From positions 1,020,096 to 1,084,095 of the forward strand of contig VUYV01000088.1 of NCBI GenBank assembly GCA_008711295.1: a stretch of DNA of 64,000 bases. The letters run 5' to 3'. Below, piece by piece: positions 1-10,080 of the stretch (position 1 is the stretch's first letter; each line of letters begins with the position of its first letter). The stretch comes from Anarhynchus alexandrinus (lineage: Eukaryota > Chordata > Aves > Charadriiformes > Charadriidae). The notes below the pieces were generated by a model, which worked only from the letters and a program-made list of their open reading frames with translations, did not search any database and had not been told where the DNA came from. The translations under genes and the position numbers were made by a program.

Positions 1-2221
1 TAGATTTTCTAACAGATGCAGTAAAAGCGAGGCAGTTACCAGAAAGTCTTACGGTTCTGCTGTATATATGATCTTTTATTAGCCTATAACACTCAGGACA
101 GCATGTTAATTAATGCTTGGTCTCAAAGCGTCCTGGTTAAACCTAAAAAACTACAGAAAACTGTTATATTTAGATGCATTGATAGCTTCTGCAAAAAGAA
201 AAAGTATCCCAAAAATACTGATGAACATTAGCACATGTTTTCTTAGAGATTTGTTGGCAAAGTTAGCTTTCATGCTAGCCAGCTGGGGTCTTGGGTTTCT
301 ATATGAAAAGAATAGCTCAGCTATGTCTTGAGGCTAATACTGAAAAGGTCATGAGATTCTCTTTCATGAAAGGAATGAAAGTAAGCTGAGAAGTACAGGA
401 AAACATAACGTTCACTATAAATGATAGAACTGATTTAGTTCTATGCATTTCTCTGTGTATAGAAAATGACATTGAAATACATTTGTATTTAGATTTAGGG
501 AGCAACTTACTTTCTGCCTCTTCACCAGTTTATTATTTATTTCCAAACCTTATTATTTTAAAATGCTATAGCACCCAAAATATGCTAGACCATTTCTAAA
601 CACAATCACATAATGGATTTTTTCTATGATGAGCAAAGCAGCCATTTGAAGTTCATTCACTGAGACCCTTTGGCCTTTAGAGCATTTAGTGAAGGGTTTG
701 TTTTGTTTATTTTACAGTTCAGTGGAATGGAAAACAATTTTTCTTAAGCATTACTGGAGGCCATCAAACAGCGAGAAGGAATAATTTTTCTGCTGCTGCA
801 TGTTCAGCGGAATTTAAAGGTATCTATTAAAAAAAAAAACAGGTGTAGTGATAAACCTAGATTTCCCCCCTTTTTTGAAAAAGTGTAATTATACTCATCA
901 GACATAATGATCTGCTATTTTCCCCATCTTGCTATTGCTCAGCGTGTAATGAGAAAAGTTTGCCGATGCTGGGTGGGTTTGATTATTCCCTATTTATTCT
1001 TGTTTATTTCCTACCAAAAAAGAAAATAGACCCGTGCCCCCCACCAAAAAATCCAACCAGCACACCAACCAAATTCAACTGTTTATTTATTCACAAAGCA
1101 TGATTTGGATGTGCAGTTTATACATGGAAATAAAGTAACTGAAAACACACTTTTCTCAGCCTGTTGCCATAGAACTGTTTAGATTCAGATTTTGATTACT
1201 TGGAGAGGCAATAGGAGGTCCTGTTTTCATTCCTTCCTTTGTGTTTTTCAAAAACTAATTTCATAAGACATTACAAATATTATTAAGTGGAGGCAGAAAG
1301 CAGATAAATAAAACTGTTTTGAACAATAATGAGATAAACTGAGAAATCCAGTGATTGATGATACAGTCATTTCCTGCACGCAAGTTGAAAGCCTGGAGCC
1401 TAAACTCCTGTTAAAGTCAACAGCAAAAGTCTACCTGCACAGCAACTGGGAATTACAGCTTCTTCTTAAGAAGACACTTCAGTGAAGTTATTCTGACTTT
1501 ACAACCATGTAGCTACAAACTGCATCTAAATTCACATTGCATTAAAAATAATAGTCTTCAGAAGCAGCTTGTAGAGCTGAACTCTTGTCTGTCCCTGGTA
1601 CCTTCAAGGAAGTAAGTGGTATTTGACCTTTAAGGAGCTTTGGAAAAGGATTCTAGAAAACATCAAAGCTCATTTTTAAGTTGAGTTTGGCACATAACCA
1701 GTGCAGTCCCATTGAATACTGGCAGAACTTGATATTCAGTTATCACTTTTAGATGCTTAAAATGTTAATGTCTGTCCCAGTAGAATGACTCAGCCAAGAC
1801 GAGTTAGAATCTCAGTCCCCTTTTCCCACTAATCATACCCAGGCATCAGAGGGGCAGCCTGGCACCCATCCTGGATGCTCAGACATGCCACGGTCATGAC
1901 AAGCTGAAAAGCCTTCATTCTTTGGAAGGCAGTGACATTATTCTTCATTTTACTAGGCACAAGAATACTTGCTCTGGAGGCAAACCAGTGGATTGAAAAC
2001 TGCTTTGCCCTTTCCCTAGAAGGATATCCTAACCATGCCGATATGGAATAACTCTGCTGGGGCTACCTTTACCCCTTCCTAATGCCTCGTCAGAACTGGA
2101 AAGCTTGAGAATCAGGCTTCCTTGTTTTGGCTGTCCTTCAGTCTCCTGACTCTGTTGTTGCTGGCTATTTGTAGATCCAGCTTCCCCAAGCACATCTTGC
2201 AAATTCTACCCCCAGAATTTT
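1..2221. other. Non-coding stretch, no gene seen
   Basis: AT-rich sequence with frequent stops in all frames. It has a short A run near 829 and a C/A-rich patch near 1036. A segment around 1405-1440 (AAACTCCTGTTAAAGTCAAC) faintly resembles an old dispersed vertebrate repeat but is too short to call. The small open frames here match nothing I know. Confidence 0.6.
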
Positions 2222-2351
2222 AGAACAGAACAGAACAGAACAGAACAGAACAGAACAGAACAGATTAGAATAGAATAGAATAGAATAGAATAGAATAGAA
2301 TAGAATAGAATAGAATAGAATAGAATAGAATAGAATAGAATAGAATAGAAT
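2222..2351 (-). repeat. Compound pentanucleotide array at a CR1 3' tail
   Basis: Read on the plus strand this is 8 copies of AGAAC, one AGATT, then 17 copies of AGAAT, 26 units with no indels. It abuts the 3' end of the minus-strand CR1 copy that starts at about 2352. In CR1 sense orientation the order is (ATTCT)n followed by (GTTCT)n, so the array has grown from the LINE tail. The block order (all AGAAC, then all AGAAT) suggests a point variant that spread by local slippage. It is translatable (repeating ILFYS on the minus strand), but that is a by-product of the period, not a gene. Length is likely polymorphic. Confidence 0.95.
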
Positions 2352-2388
2352 AATTCCAGTTGGAAGGGACCTACAACAAGCATCCAGT

Positions 2389-2751
2389 CTAACTGTCTGA
2401 CCACTTCAGGGCTGACCAAAAATTAAGCATGTTATTAAGGGCATTGTCCAAATACCTCTTAAACACTGACAGGCTTGGGACATTGACCATCTCTCTAGGA
2501 AGCCTGTTCCAGTGTTTGACGACACTCTCGGTAAAGAATTGTTTCCTAATGCCGAGTCTGAACCTCCCCCGGTGCAGCTCTGAACCGTTCCCATGTGTCC
2601 TGTGCCTGGATCCCAGGGAGAAGAGATCAGCACCTCCCTCTCCACGTCCCCTCCTCAGGAAGCTGTAGAGACCAATGAGGCCACCTCTCAGCCTCCTTCT
2701 CAGCCTCCTTTTCTCCAAACTAGACAAACCCAGAGTCCTCAGCATCCTCAT
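2389..2751 (-). pseudogene. CR1 ORF2 C-terminal fragment
   Basis: A 120-residue minus-strand open frame covering the C-terminal part of the CR1 ORF2 polyprotein (endonuclease-reverse transcriptase). The diagnostic block is [10 protein letters not shown] at residues 80-89, followed by PSLSVFK and LDNAL, and preceded by FRLGIRKQFF. LSSLEKRRLRR near residue 10 is also typical of this region. The frame is open only within this segment. Upstream, the CR1 reading moves to other frames, so no functional protein is encoded. It belongs to the copy at 2222-3668. Confidence 0.9.
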
Positions 2752-3071
2752 AGGACAGTCCTTCCAGCCCTTTCACCAGCTTTGTTACCCTCCTTTGGAT
2801 GCATTCAAGTACCTTCACATCCTTCTTAACTTGTGAGGCTCAGAACTGCACACAGTATTCGAGGTGAGGCCAAAGCAATGCTGAATACAGGGGGACAGAC
2901 GCCCCTTTTGACTGGCTGGTTATGCTGTCTTTGATGCACCCCAGGATGTGGGTTGCCCTCTTGACTGCCAGGGCATGCTGCTGACTCCTGTTGAGCCTGC
3001 CATCAACCAACACCCTTTCTGCAGGGCTGCTCTCCAGCCACTTCTCTCCCAGTTTATGCTTGTGACCAGCA

Positions 3072-3323
3072 TTACTCCATCCTGCCTAGGTGCAGAATCC
3101 AGCATTTGTTCTTGTTAAATTTCATGCCATTAATGATTGTCCAATGCTCCAGACAATCTAGATCCCTCTGCAACGCCACTTGTCTCATGAGGGAGTCAAC
3201 AGTACCTCCCAGTTTGGTATCATCAGCAAACTTGCTAATGGTGCTTTCAACTCCTGCATCCAGATTGTTGATAAAAATGTACAGCACTGGCCCTACACTT
3301 GGGGAATACCACTGGAACACCAC
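3072..3323 (-). pseudogene. CR1 ORF2 reverse-transcriptase catalytic fragment
   Basis: An 83-residue minus-strand frame containing VGPVLYIFINNLDAGVE (residues 10-26) and the catalytic box FADD at residues 32-35 (bases 3219-3230), followed by TKLGGTV and LQRDLDCLEHW. This is the palm-domain motif C region of a CR1-type reverse transcriptase. Both metal-binding aspartates survive, but the flanks are out of frame with the C-terminal fragment at 2389-2751, so the copy is inactive. The complementary strand also has a 162-residue open frame (3106-3594), which is only the antisense shadow of this element. Confidence 0.92.
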
Positions 3324-3668
3324 TGGTGACCAGCTGCCAGCCAGATGTAGCCCCGTTCACTGCAAGCCTTTGAGCTCTGGCCTTCAGCCTGTTCTTCACT
3401 CAATGCACCGTGAACCCGCTCATCCCACAGCTGGACAACTTGTCCAGAAGGATGCTGTGAGGGACACTATCAAAAACCTTACTAAAATCTGGAAAAAATA
3501 CATCCACCACCTTCCCTTCATCCACGAGCTGGGTGACCGATCATTGAAAGCTATCAAATTAGTTAGACAGAACTTTCCCTTTGTGAACCCATGATCACTG
3601 TGCCTGATGATTGCATTATTCTTTAAATGCCTTTCAATAGTATGATCTTCTTCATAATCTTTTTGCCC

Positions 3669-5486
3669 GCTCTAAAATTCCCTCTGAGTTTTTAGTGAGT
3701 TGGGTGTTAGAAAGGATCTGTGTTTTTACCCATGGTGCATTCAAACCCTGTGGCCTACTAACATGTTTCATATTTCATGACACTTGCCAAAAGTCTGGAG
3801 CAATGTTGATCTCAATGTCAGCATTTGAAAGTCTCCGCTGACAAAGCCACTGTTTTCCAGAGTCCTTTTCCAAATCTCCTTAAAGGTCAAAGCTGCTACA
3901 GTGTGACTGGGAATTTGCACTACTTTTGTCTTTTTAAGACAAAGGCAAATTTAATGGTTGCTACTTTTTAGATGACGTTGTCTATTTTTTGATTAGTGAC
4001 AGTCAATTTTGTCTAGTGGAAGATTTCAGGACACAGAAATGAAATTGATATTCAGTTTCTCTTAACAGTTAAATGCCTTGAACATGCATTTGCAACACTG
4101 AAAAAAAGAAAAACCCAACACACGGTTCATTTCTGCTATAATACAGGTAGTGTTTTCCCATTTGTTTGTTTATTTTTGTGTTGAAGACAGGTGCTTTTAA
4201 CAATGCATAAAGTGACATTTTCAGACTCTGGAACTCATTCCCTGCAGCATTAACTGTCTGTAACTATTCAAAGGTGACTTTGTATAGGCTGAGGTTAGCT
4301 TTTTGCTACTCTCTAGCCTAATATTTCCTATTTAATGTCATAATTTTCTTTCACTTGGATTCTTACTTTCTATTTTAAATTGCTATAATGTCTTTTTCCT
4401 TTTTATTTTCCCTTTTCTGAGCTTGGATTGGTGTTAACTAGAGTTTTCTGGTGCTTCTAGAGCTTTTTAACAGATCAGTTAGACACCTGGATTTCATATT
4501 GGAAGGTCATTCTCAGTGAGATTAACCTAGCCTTATTTAAGGCATCTTTAATGGAATAGTCAAACTTCAAACTGTCACTGTAGAGTCCATCCATAGCTAA
4601 TGAGAGAAATAAGTATCTCCAAAGGGCAATTCATGTGACCTGTCGCATGCATCTATCTCTGGATGAAAACAATTGTCTCCTGGAGGTGCCTATTTCACTC
4701 TACTGACAACGTAGAATTGTGCCACTAAATGTGGCACCAATGCCAGGGCAGATGAATTTCACTTGGTGTGTCTAGGCTATAAATTTCTTTTTTTTTTTTT
4801 ACTGTGCATCTGAGAAATTTGACTGTACAGTCATTTGGTATCTCTGCACATTTTTATTGCCTTTATGCTATTCTTTTTGCAAGTGAAGACTAAAGCAAGT
4901 ACTCAGCTGGGTTTCCTGCTTCCTTTGGAAAGTGAAAACCATTATTTTTAAGCACTTATTTGAAGAAATGAAAAGTTAAAAATGAATGATACCATAAGTT
5001 ATATCTTAAGTTACATGACATTATCAAAAGCTGTGATTTTTAGTAGATATCCAAGAGCTTTATTTCATGGGCTTTCTTCAATTTCCAATTAATAATTTTT
5101 CTTCCTCCCCTCTCCACTTTCTTATCACTATATGTAAAAAGATGTGTTAAAATGAAGGAAAAGCTTGCTGCTGAGTAGGTCCAACCAGATACTATCATGT
5201 CCTGCCCTTGAGAACCTTGCTGGAAGGCTCAATAATCTAAAACCAGAATATTTGCAAACAAAGTTTAAGATATTTGCCTGAAAGAGTCACGATTGACAGG
5301 GTAAAAGCAGAGTGAGGCAAAGAGGGAAAACTGGAGCAGGACACTGAGGTCAGCACACTGTTTATATTCCTCTGAGGAAAGGGATAACAGAGTTCAGAGG
5401 TCTCTGATTTTCCCCCACAAGCTTTGCTGACAAATGAGAAGAACATCCTGTGGATATGCGGTACAAAAATTATTCTTGTGACATAG
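3669..5486. other. Non-coding stretch, no gene seen
   Basis: Unique-looking AT-rich sequence between the first CR1 copy and the CCCTT array. The only simple repeat is a T run ending near 4800. No splice-bounded open frame, RNA gene or mobile element could be recognised. Confidence 0.6.
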
Positions 5487-5663
5487 CTTTTCCCTTCCCT
5501 TCCCTTCCCTTCCCTTCCCTTCCCTTCCCTTCCCTTCCCTTCCCTTCCCTTCCCTTCCCTTCCCTTCCCTTCCCTTCCCTTCCCTTCCCTTCCCTTCCCT
5601 TCCCTTCCCTTCCCTTCCCTTCCCTTCCCTTCTTCTCCTCTCTTCCTTTTTTTTCTTCTTCCC
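5487..5663. repeat. 177-base pure pyrimidine tract with 28 perfect CCCTT repeats
   Basis: From 5487 to 5663 the plus strand has no purine. The core, 5492-5631, is 28 uninterrupted copies of CCCTT, followed by an irregular C/T-rich end. The complement is (AAGGG)n. Homopurine-homopyrimidine runs of this length with mirror symmetry can form triplex (H-DNA), and the G-rich strand can form G-quadruplexes; both are known properties of such DNA. The apparent repeating SLPFP and KGREG reading frames here are by-products of the 5-base period. The absence of any interruption suggests recent expansion. Confidence 0.97.
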
Positions 5664-6614
5664 AGAAGTGATTAAGGTGTACCACTGTCTTCAGACTTGG
5701 TGGCTCTGCAGGTGGCGTTGGTCATGGTGCTTCCCTGCTTCTTTACCTTCTCCCTGTAGCAGAAACCACTTTAAAAAAGGCCAGATGTATCGATAGCAAA
5801 AAAGATCTAAAGGAAGAAACTGAAGCTAAGAGGATAATTAAAATAGCAAAACCAAACACTCCCAGCGAACAAGATAATGAAGGATCCTTCAGACACTTTC
5901 AGCAGGGATTGATGGTACAGTCATGATAATCATATTACATCGCACCTTTCATCCTGGAGGGTGTCAAAATGCTTTGGATATTCAGCACACCAGTCCAAGG
6001 AATTGCTTTGTCTATGACTAACACAAAACCACCCATGGGTTTACATCTAGCAGCAGCTCTTTGTAGAATGGCAGCACTGAAAAGGCGAAGTGTAGGTAGG
6101 TAGAAAATTTATCTGTTGAAAATGTATCCGTTAACAATTAAGAGCATACAGGGCATTAAGCCTACTTAAAACTGGTGGAAAGATCAGACCTAACTGTGTT
6201 CAGGGGTAAAGTGCCTGTTTTCCAAGGGTGTTAGGGCTGACAACCAGGTCCAGTGAACATAAAGAAGGGATGTGCTGCCACGAGGTATTTTGCTGTTATT
6301 TATATCACATTTGCCAAAGAGTGTTCACTGCAAAGGTAAAAGTCCAGAATGTTAGCAGGAAACATGAACTTCTAACCTACTAAAATGGAGGAAATCTGAA
6401 CTAAAAGGAGGTTTAAAAATAGGAACAAGGACTCCGCAAAGGCTGGATTCTGGTCTTTTTTATTACGTGAAAAATTAGGTAATATTTTTCTCCTGAAAAG
6501 TTGCCACAAAAGACATGGAAATATATTTTCATCAGAGTTAGTCTCATTCAGTGCAGGGTGCCTATTTTAATTGTATTTGTCTCAGCAGGTTCCCAGTCTT
6601 TGCTGTTTTTTCCT
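5664..6614. other. Non-coding stretch, no gene seen
   Basis: Sequence between the CCCTT array and the second CR1 copy. Stops are frequent in all frames. A few short direct repeats were noticed, but no recognisable element. Confidence 0.6.
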
Positions 6615-7161
6615 ATCATAGAATCATAGAATCATAGAACGGTTTAGGTTGGAAAGGACCTTGAAGATCATCGAGTTCCAACCCCCCTGCCATAGGCAGG
6701 GACACCTCCCACTAGACCAGGTTGCCCAAGGCCACGTCCAGCCTGGCCTTGAACACCTCCAGGGATGGGGCCTCAACAACCTCTCGGGGCAACCTGTTCC
6801 AGTGCCTTACCACCCTCAAAGTGAAAAACTTCTTCCTAATGTTTAATCTAAACCTGCCCTCTTCCAGTTTGAAGCCATTCCCCCTCATCTTACCACTACG
6901 TGCCCTAGTAAAAAGTCCCTCCCCAGCTCTCCTGTAGGCCCCCTTTAGGTACTGGAAGGCCGCAATAAGATCACCCTGGAGCCTTCTCTTCTCCAGGCTG
7001 AACAGCCCCAACTCTTTCAGCCTCTCCTCATAGAAGAGGTGCTCCAGCCCTCGGATCATCCTTGTGGCTCTCCTCTGGACACGCTCCAGCAGGTCCATGT
7101 CCTTCTTATGTTGGGAACTCCAGAGCTGGATGCAGTACTCCAGGTGGGGTTTTTCATGCAT
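6615..7161 (-). mobile_element. CR1 LINE 3' fragment, best preserved copy
   Basis: Minus-orientation CR1 truncated to its 3' 0.55 kb. The 3' end is canonical: three copies of ATCATAGA at 6615-6638 followed by GGTTTAGGTTGGAAAGGACC. Upstream on the minus strand lies an unbroken ORF2 C-terminus of 149 codons. The right edge is near 7150-7161, within a local duplication of TTTTTCATGCAT that may mark the insertion junction. The intact frame and exact tail repeats suggest it is the youngest of the copies here. Confidence 0.96.
6712..7161 (-). pseudogene. CR1 ORF2 C-terminal fragment, frame intact but truncated
   Basis: The 149-residue minus-strand frame reads HLEYCIQLW (residues 6-14), [13 protein letters not shown] (27-39), then [21 protein letters not shown] and [10 protein letters not shown] (120-129), ending after LDVALGNLV. 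These are the conserved blocks downstream of the reverse-transcriptase domain of CR1 ORF2. The endonuclease and catalytic reverse-transcriptase domains are absent because of 5' truncation, so it has no activity. The methionine at the right edge is fortuitous and comes from flanking sequence. Confidence 0.94.
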
Positions 7162-9186
7162 TTTTCATGCATTAACCACACTGATGTGTTTTTGGCTCTG
7201 TCCCAACCAGAAGATCACCCCTTGCCATTACAAGCCCTTCTTGCTTATTATTCAGCTGGTGTTGAGCTGTGTGTTTTATCTTTCCAAGAAAATTATTTAA
7301 TACCTGAGCCTCTCTATCTATTCTCATCCTCAAGATTCTCAGCACAACACAAATGAAGGCTCAAACCACAGATATATTATTCCAGCTCAGCAGATTATGG
7401 AGCACGTTATGCTCTCAAGGATCTCAATGTTAGTCCTTGGCAAATGCAAGGTATTGTAACTTAGCTCAGCCATTTTTTCAATATGGCATAAATGGAGTCA
7501 AATTGACCTACATTTATCACAGGTTAAAGGTGTGTCCAACTGTTTTCACTCTTTTGCCAGCTCATGTTTGAACTGAGGAAACTTTACTGAAATTTTAAGC
7601 TTTCTTGAGTGATGTGCTTCTTGGTTTTTCTCTACTAGCAAAGTGATTACATAATATTTTAAAACCGTTGAGAAATAGGCATTGTATCAGTGCAGATTTT
7701 TGTGAAACTGACTTTTAAATTACCACATGAAGATGCGTGCACCAAAGTGACGCTTATTAAGGAACTGTTAGAAGGCCTACAATTTTTTTATTTTCTTTTC
7801 TAAAAACTGATGTGGTTATGGTCATATTAGTTATGGTCAGGATGAACCTAAAAATGACAATACCCCCTATAATGGGGAAGATTTGAATAAAATGAATGTT
7901 GAAATGTTGTGGTTCTAAAATGCTTGATTATTTTCTTTCATAGCTGGAAGTCGCTGTAGCACATGATTTCGTTTGCTTGAGAATGTACTTCTCCTCTTAG
8001 GCTGCTGTCAGCTGGGAAAAGAAGGGAGCCAGACGAAGGATAAATCCTTACGACGAGATCTGTGTTCGGCAGGCCAATCCAAAGCCTTTTGATGTGATGC
8101 AAAAGTCTGCAGTGGGCTTCAGTTCAAGCTCTGAATGGTCTGTGCTGACATCTTTAGCTTATGGCATTTGCTGCTGCCTTCGTTGCTGTCCGTGATGTCT
8201 CTGATAGGATATAATTTGCTACAGCTGGCTTAGGTGCAAAACCGCCATGGGCAAAGCTTTATGTCTTTCCTTAGATGTGCCATTTCATTGTGTGTCTCAT
8301 CAAAATCAAGCAAGCAAATGTGGAGAGAGTAGGTGCTCCTGCATGTGTCATGCTCTGCAAATCAAGTGTATAGAAACAATCCCTTGCCCAGAGCCCGGCT
8401 TGTGCTGCCGCACACATCAGAGCTCAGCAACTGAGGGTCTTGTTCTTCAAGATCAGAAGAGGTTTAAACACCTACCCACTGCTAAAGCTCATTATTTTCT
8501 GCCTGAATCCTAAGTGGGGGTGGGGTAAGGGGAATACAAAAATTTATTCTAAAGCATAATTAGATGCAAGATTCAGGTAGGGATTTAGATATGGCTTGAT
8601 TAAATCAGAGTCCTTTTCTAATACAAATGAACGTTACACTAAGAGTCCCATTATTTAAGAGAATTTTCAATGCCAGTTTAAAAAAATCTGCTCTCTATTC
8701 TTTGACATCACATCTTAGCGGAAAACTCCCATCTTCAAGTGTATTCAGTAGGGTGGATCCTCAGCTGAAATATACCCATGTCGTTCCAGTTTCTCTGGTG
8801 TTAATTATATCAATGAATGTCATCTAAGAACTGGGTGGGTAAGAGAAGCAGAGGACATCACTAATAGGAACATAAAGCTGCTTGCTCATGCTCTGATCAT
8901 CGCTGCGTGAATTCAGTTGACAATCTGAACTAGAGGGATAAAACTTCTGCGCTTCAAAAAAAAGAAAAAAATCATATATATGAAGGTAAACCTTTCTGCA
9001 TTCATTACATTACATTACATTTACACGTTAGTGGGAAACCAGAGGGAGAAAACTGCTATTGTATCTTGCACTAGTGACTTTAATAATGAGAGATAGTTGT
9101 TAGACTATGCTAATTCCAGTGTTAAGCTTCCAAGAATGGTGAGCTAATGGTTTTCAGTAATCAGTGACCTACACCGAGTTGTGCAT
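7162..9186. other. Non-coding stretch, no gene seen
   Basis: No recognisable gene. It includes a G-rich patch at about 8514-8540 (three G-tracts, one short of a standard quadruplex) and four short tandem copies of CATTA near 9000-9020. An 88-residue open frame at 8247-8513 matches no family I know. Confidence 0.55.
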
Positions 9187-9224
9187 TAAAAAAAAAAAAA
9201 AAAGAAAAAAGAAAAAAAGAAAAA
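9187..9224 (+). repeat. A-rich tract with G interruptions
   Basis: A 38-base run of A with three single G interruptions at roughly 7- to 8-base spacing near its right end. No upstream retrogene or SINE body was recognised, so I treat it as a simple low-complexity tract rather than a retroposon poly(A) tail. Confidence 0.85.
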
Positions 9225-9840
9225 TGCTCAGTTTTCTCTCTTGCCACAGCTGACTTTTAAGTAGTGCCTAAACATTACAAAAAGGGCGGGAGACTTTATG
9301 GGCATTTTAACTGGTTAGACCAAACACATAGGGGTCCTATTTATGCCAAAATGTGGCCCTCCCTAATGGGCTGGGTAATGGGTGCTGTTAAATGCGTAGT
9401 GCTGGCTGAGTGACGTGCAGGATTTTGAAGGCTGATTGAAGCTTAGACATGCTGGATATATCATTGGCAGTCATTATACGGGAGTAACGAATGGTGCAGA
9501 TCTCTTGCCTATCGGGCTGATGTCTATGGTTCCCTGAGGAGCCAGCAGAGCAAGCAGAAATCTCCCTTCCTCCCATTTACTGCCATGAGCTTGAAAAAGA
9601 AACATGCAATTTCGTTAGAGTTCATCCAGCCAGCAGCTGCAACGAACACCAGGACATTCGTATCAGTTGCAATAACAGAAAGACCCTAAGGGCTCCCCAG
9701 TGTCTTTCCTCTTTTATGGGCTATGGTCTGGGCCGCTGACTCTTCCATTTGGCCTAGAAAATTCACAACAGGGTCTTACAGGCAGCTGAACTGCAACGTG
9801 TTGGCTGGGACCCACACCAGGCCTGCCAAGCTCCTCACAG
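9225..9840. other. Non-coding stretch leading into a CpG-dense segment
   Basis: GC content rises through this stretch. No conserved coding frame is recognisable. The minus-strand 62-residue frame at 9388-9576 looks like chance. Confidence 0.5.
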
Positions 9841-10080
9841 CATGTCTGCCCGTTTGGCTGCCAGTTCACGTTCTCTTATCGTGGGCAGTGCCTGCAGCCC
9901 GTGCATCCACAGCTCAGCTCTGCTACGCCTCACCCGCAGGAGGATGGACGGACCTGTGCCTCCTCCTCCCGGGACCCCACGCTCAGCAGGTCACCCACAT
10001 CAGGGGAGGTGCGCGGAGCAGCATCACGAATCTTTCCCCATCGGGTGACCAGACAGAGCCCATCTTCTCTTGCACGCGGC
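9841..10080. promoter_or_regulatory. Small CpG-dense GC-rich island
   Basis: Hand count over these 240 bases gives 88 C and 64 G (63% GC) and 15 CpG dinucleotides. About 23 would be expected, so the observed/expected ratio is about 0.64. This just passes the classic island thresholds, in a window where CpG is otherwise rare. It could be a minor promoter, an enhancer, an exon of an unannotated transcript, or a GC-rich repeat. Several overlapping plus-strand frames (up to 122 residues, 9723-10091) are open because GC-rich DNA has few stops. None shows a known domain. The regulatory assignment is an inference from composition alone. Confidence 0.4.

Larger units (their letters stand above)
2222..3668 (-). 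mobile_element. CR1 LINE, 5'-truncated, longest copy in the window
   Basis: This is a CR1 non-LTR retrotransposon in minus orientation. Its 3' end is at the left (pentanucleotide tail at 2222-2351, then TTCCAGTTGGAAGGGACC). Moving right, it reads back through the ORF2 C-terminus (2389-2751), a linker region (about 2920-3060, which in a neighbouring frame reads WLESSPAER and ILGCIK, both typical of CR1) and the reverse-transcriptase catalytic region (3072-3323, with FADD). It continues into more upstream ORF2 sequence to about 3668, where similarity to CR1 fades. The 5' truncation is usual for CR1. Frameshifts and stops between the readable blocks show that it is dead. The right boundary is approximate. 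Confidence 0.93.

Noticed and set aside
2165..2419. Minus-strand frame with a repeating ILFYS peptide.
   Set aside because: Produced by the 5-base array; three units of five bases give a repeating five-residue peptide in any open frame.
3106..3594. 162-codon plus-strand open frame.
   Set aside because: It is the antisense of the CR1 ORF2 region, not a gene.
5450..5685. Frames with repeating SLPFP (plus) and KGREG (minus) peptides.
   Set aside because: Artefacts of the CCCTT array, not repeat proteins.
9187..9224. A-rich tract considered as the poly(A) tail of a processed retrogene.
   Set aside because: No coding-like or SINE-like body lies upstream and no target-site duplication was found.
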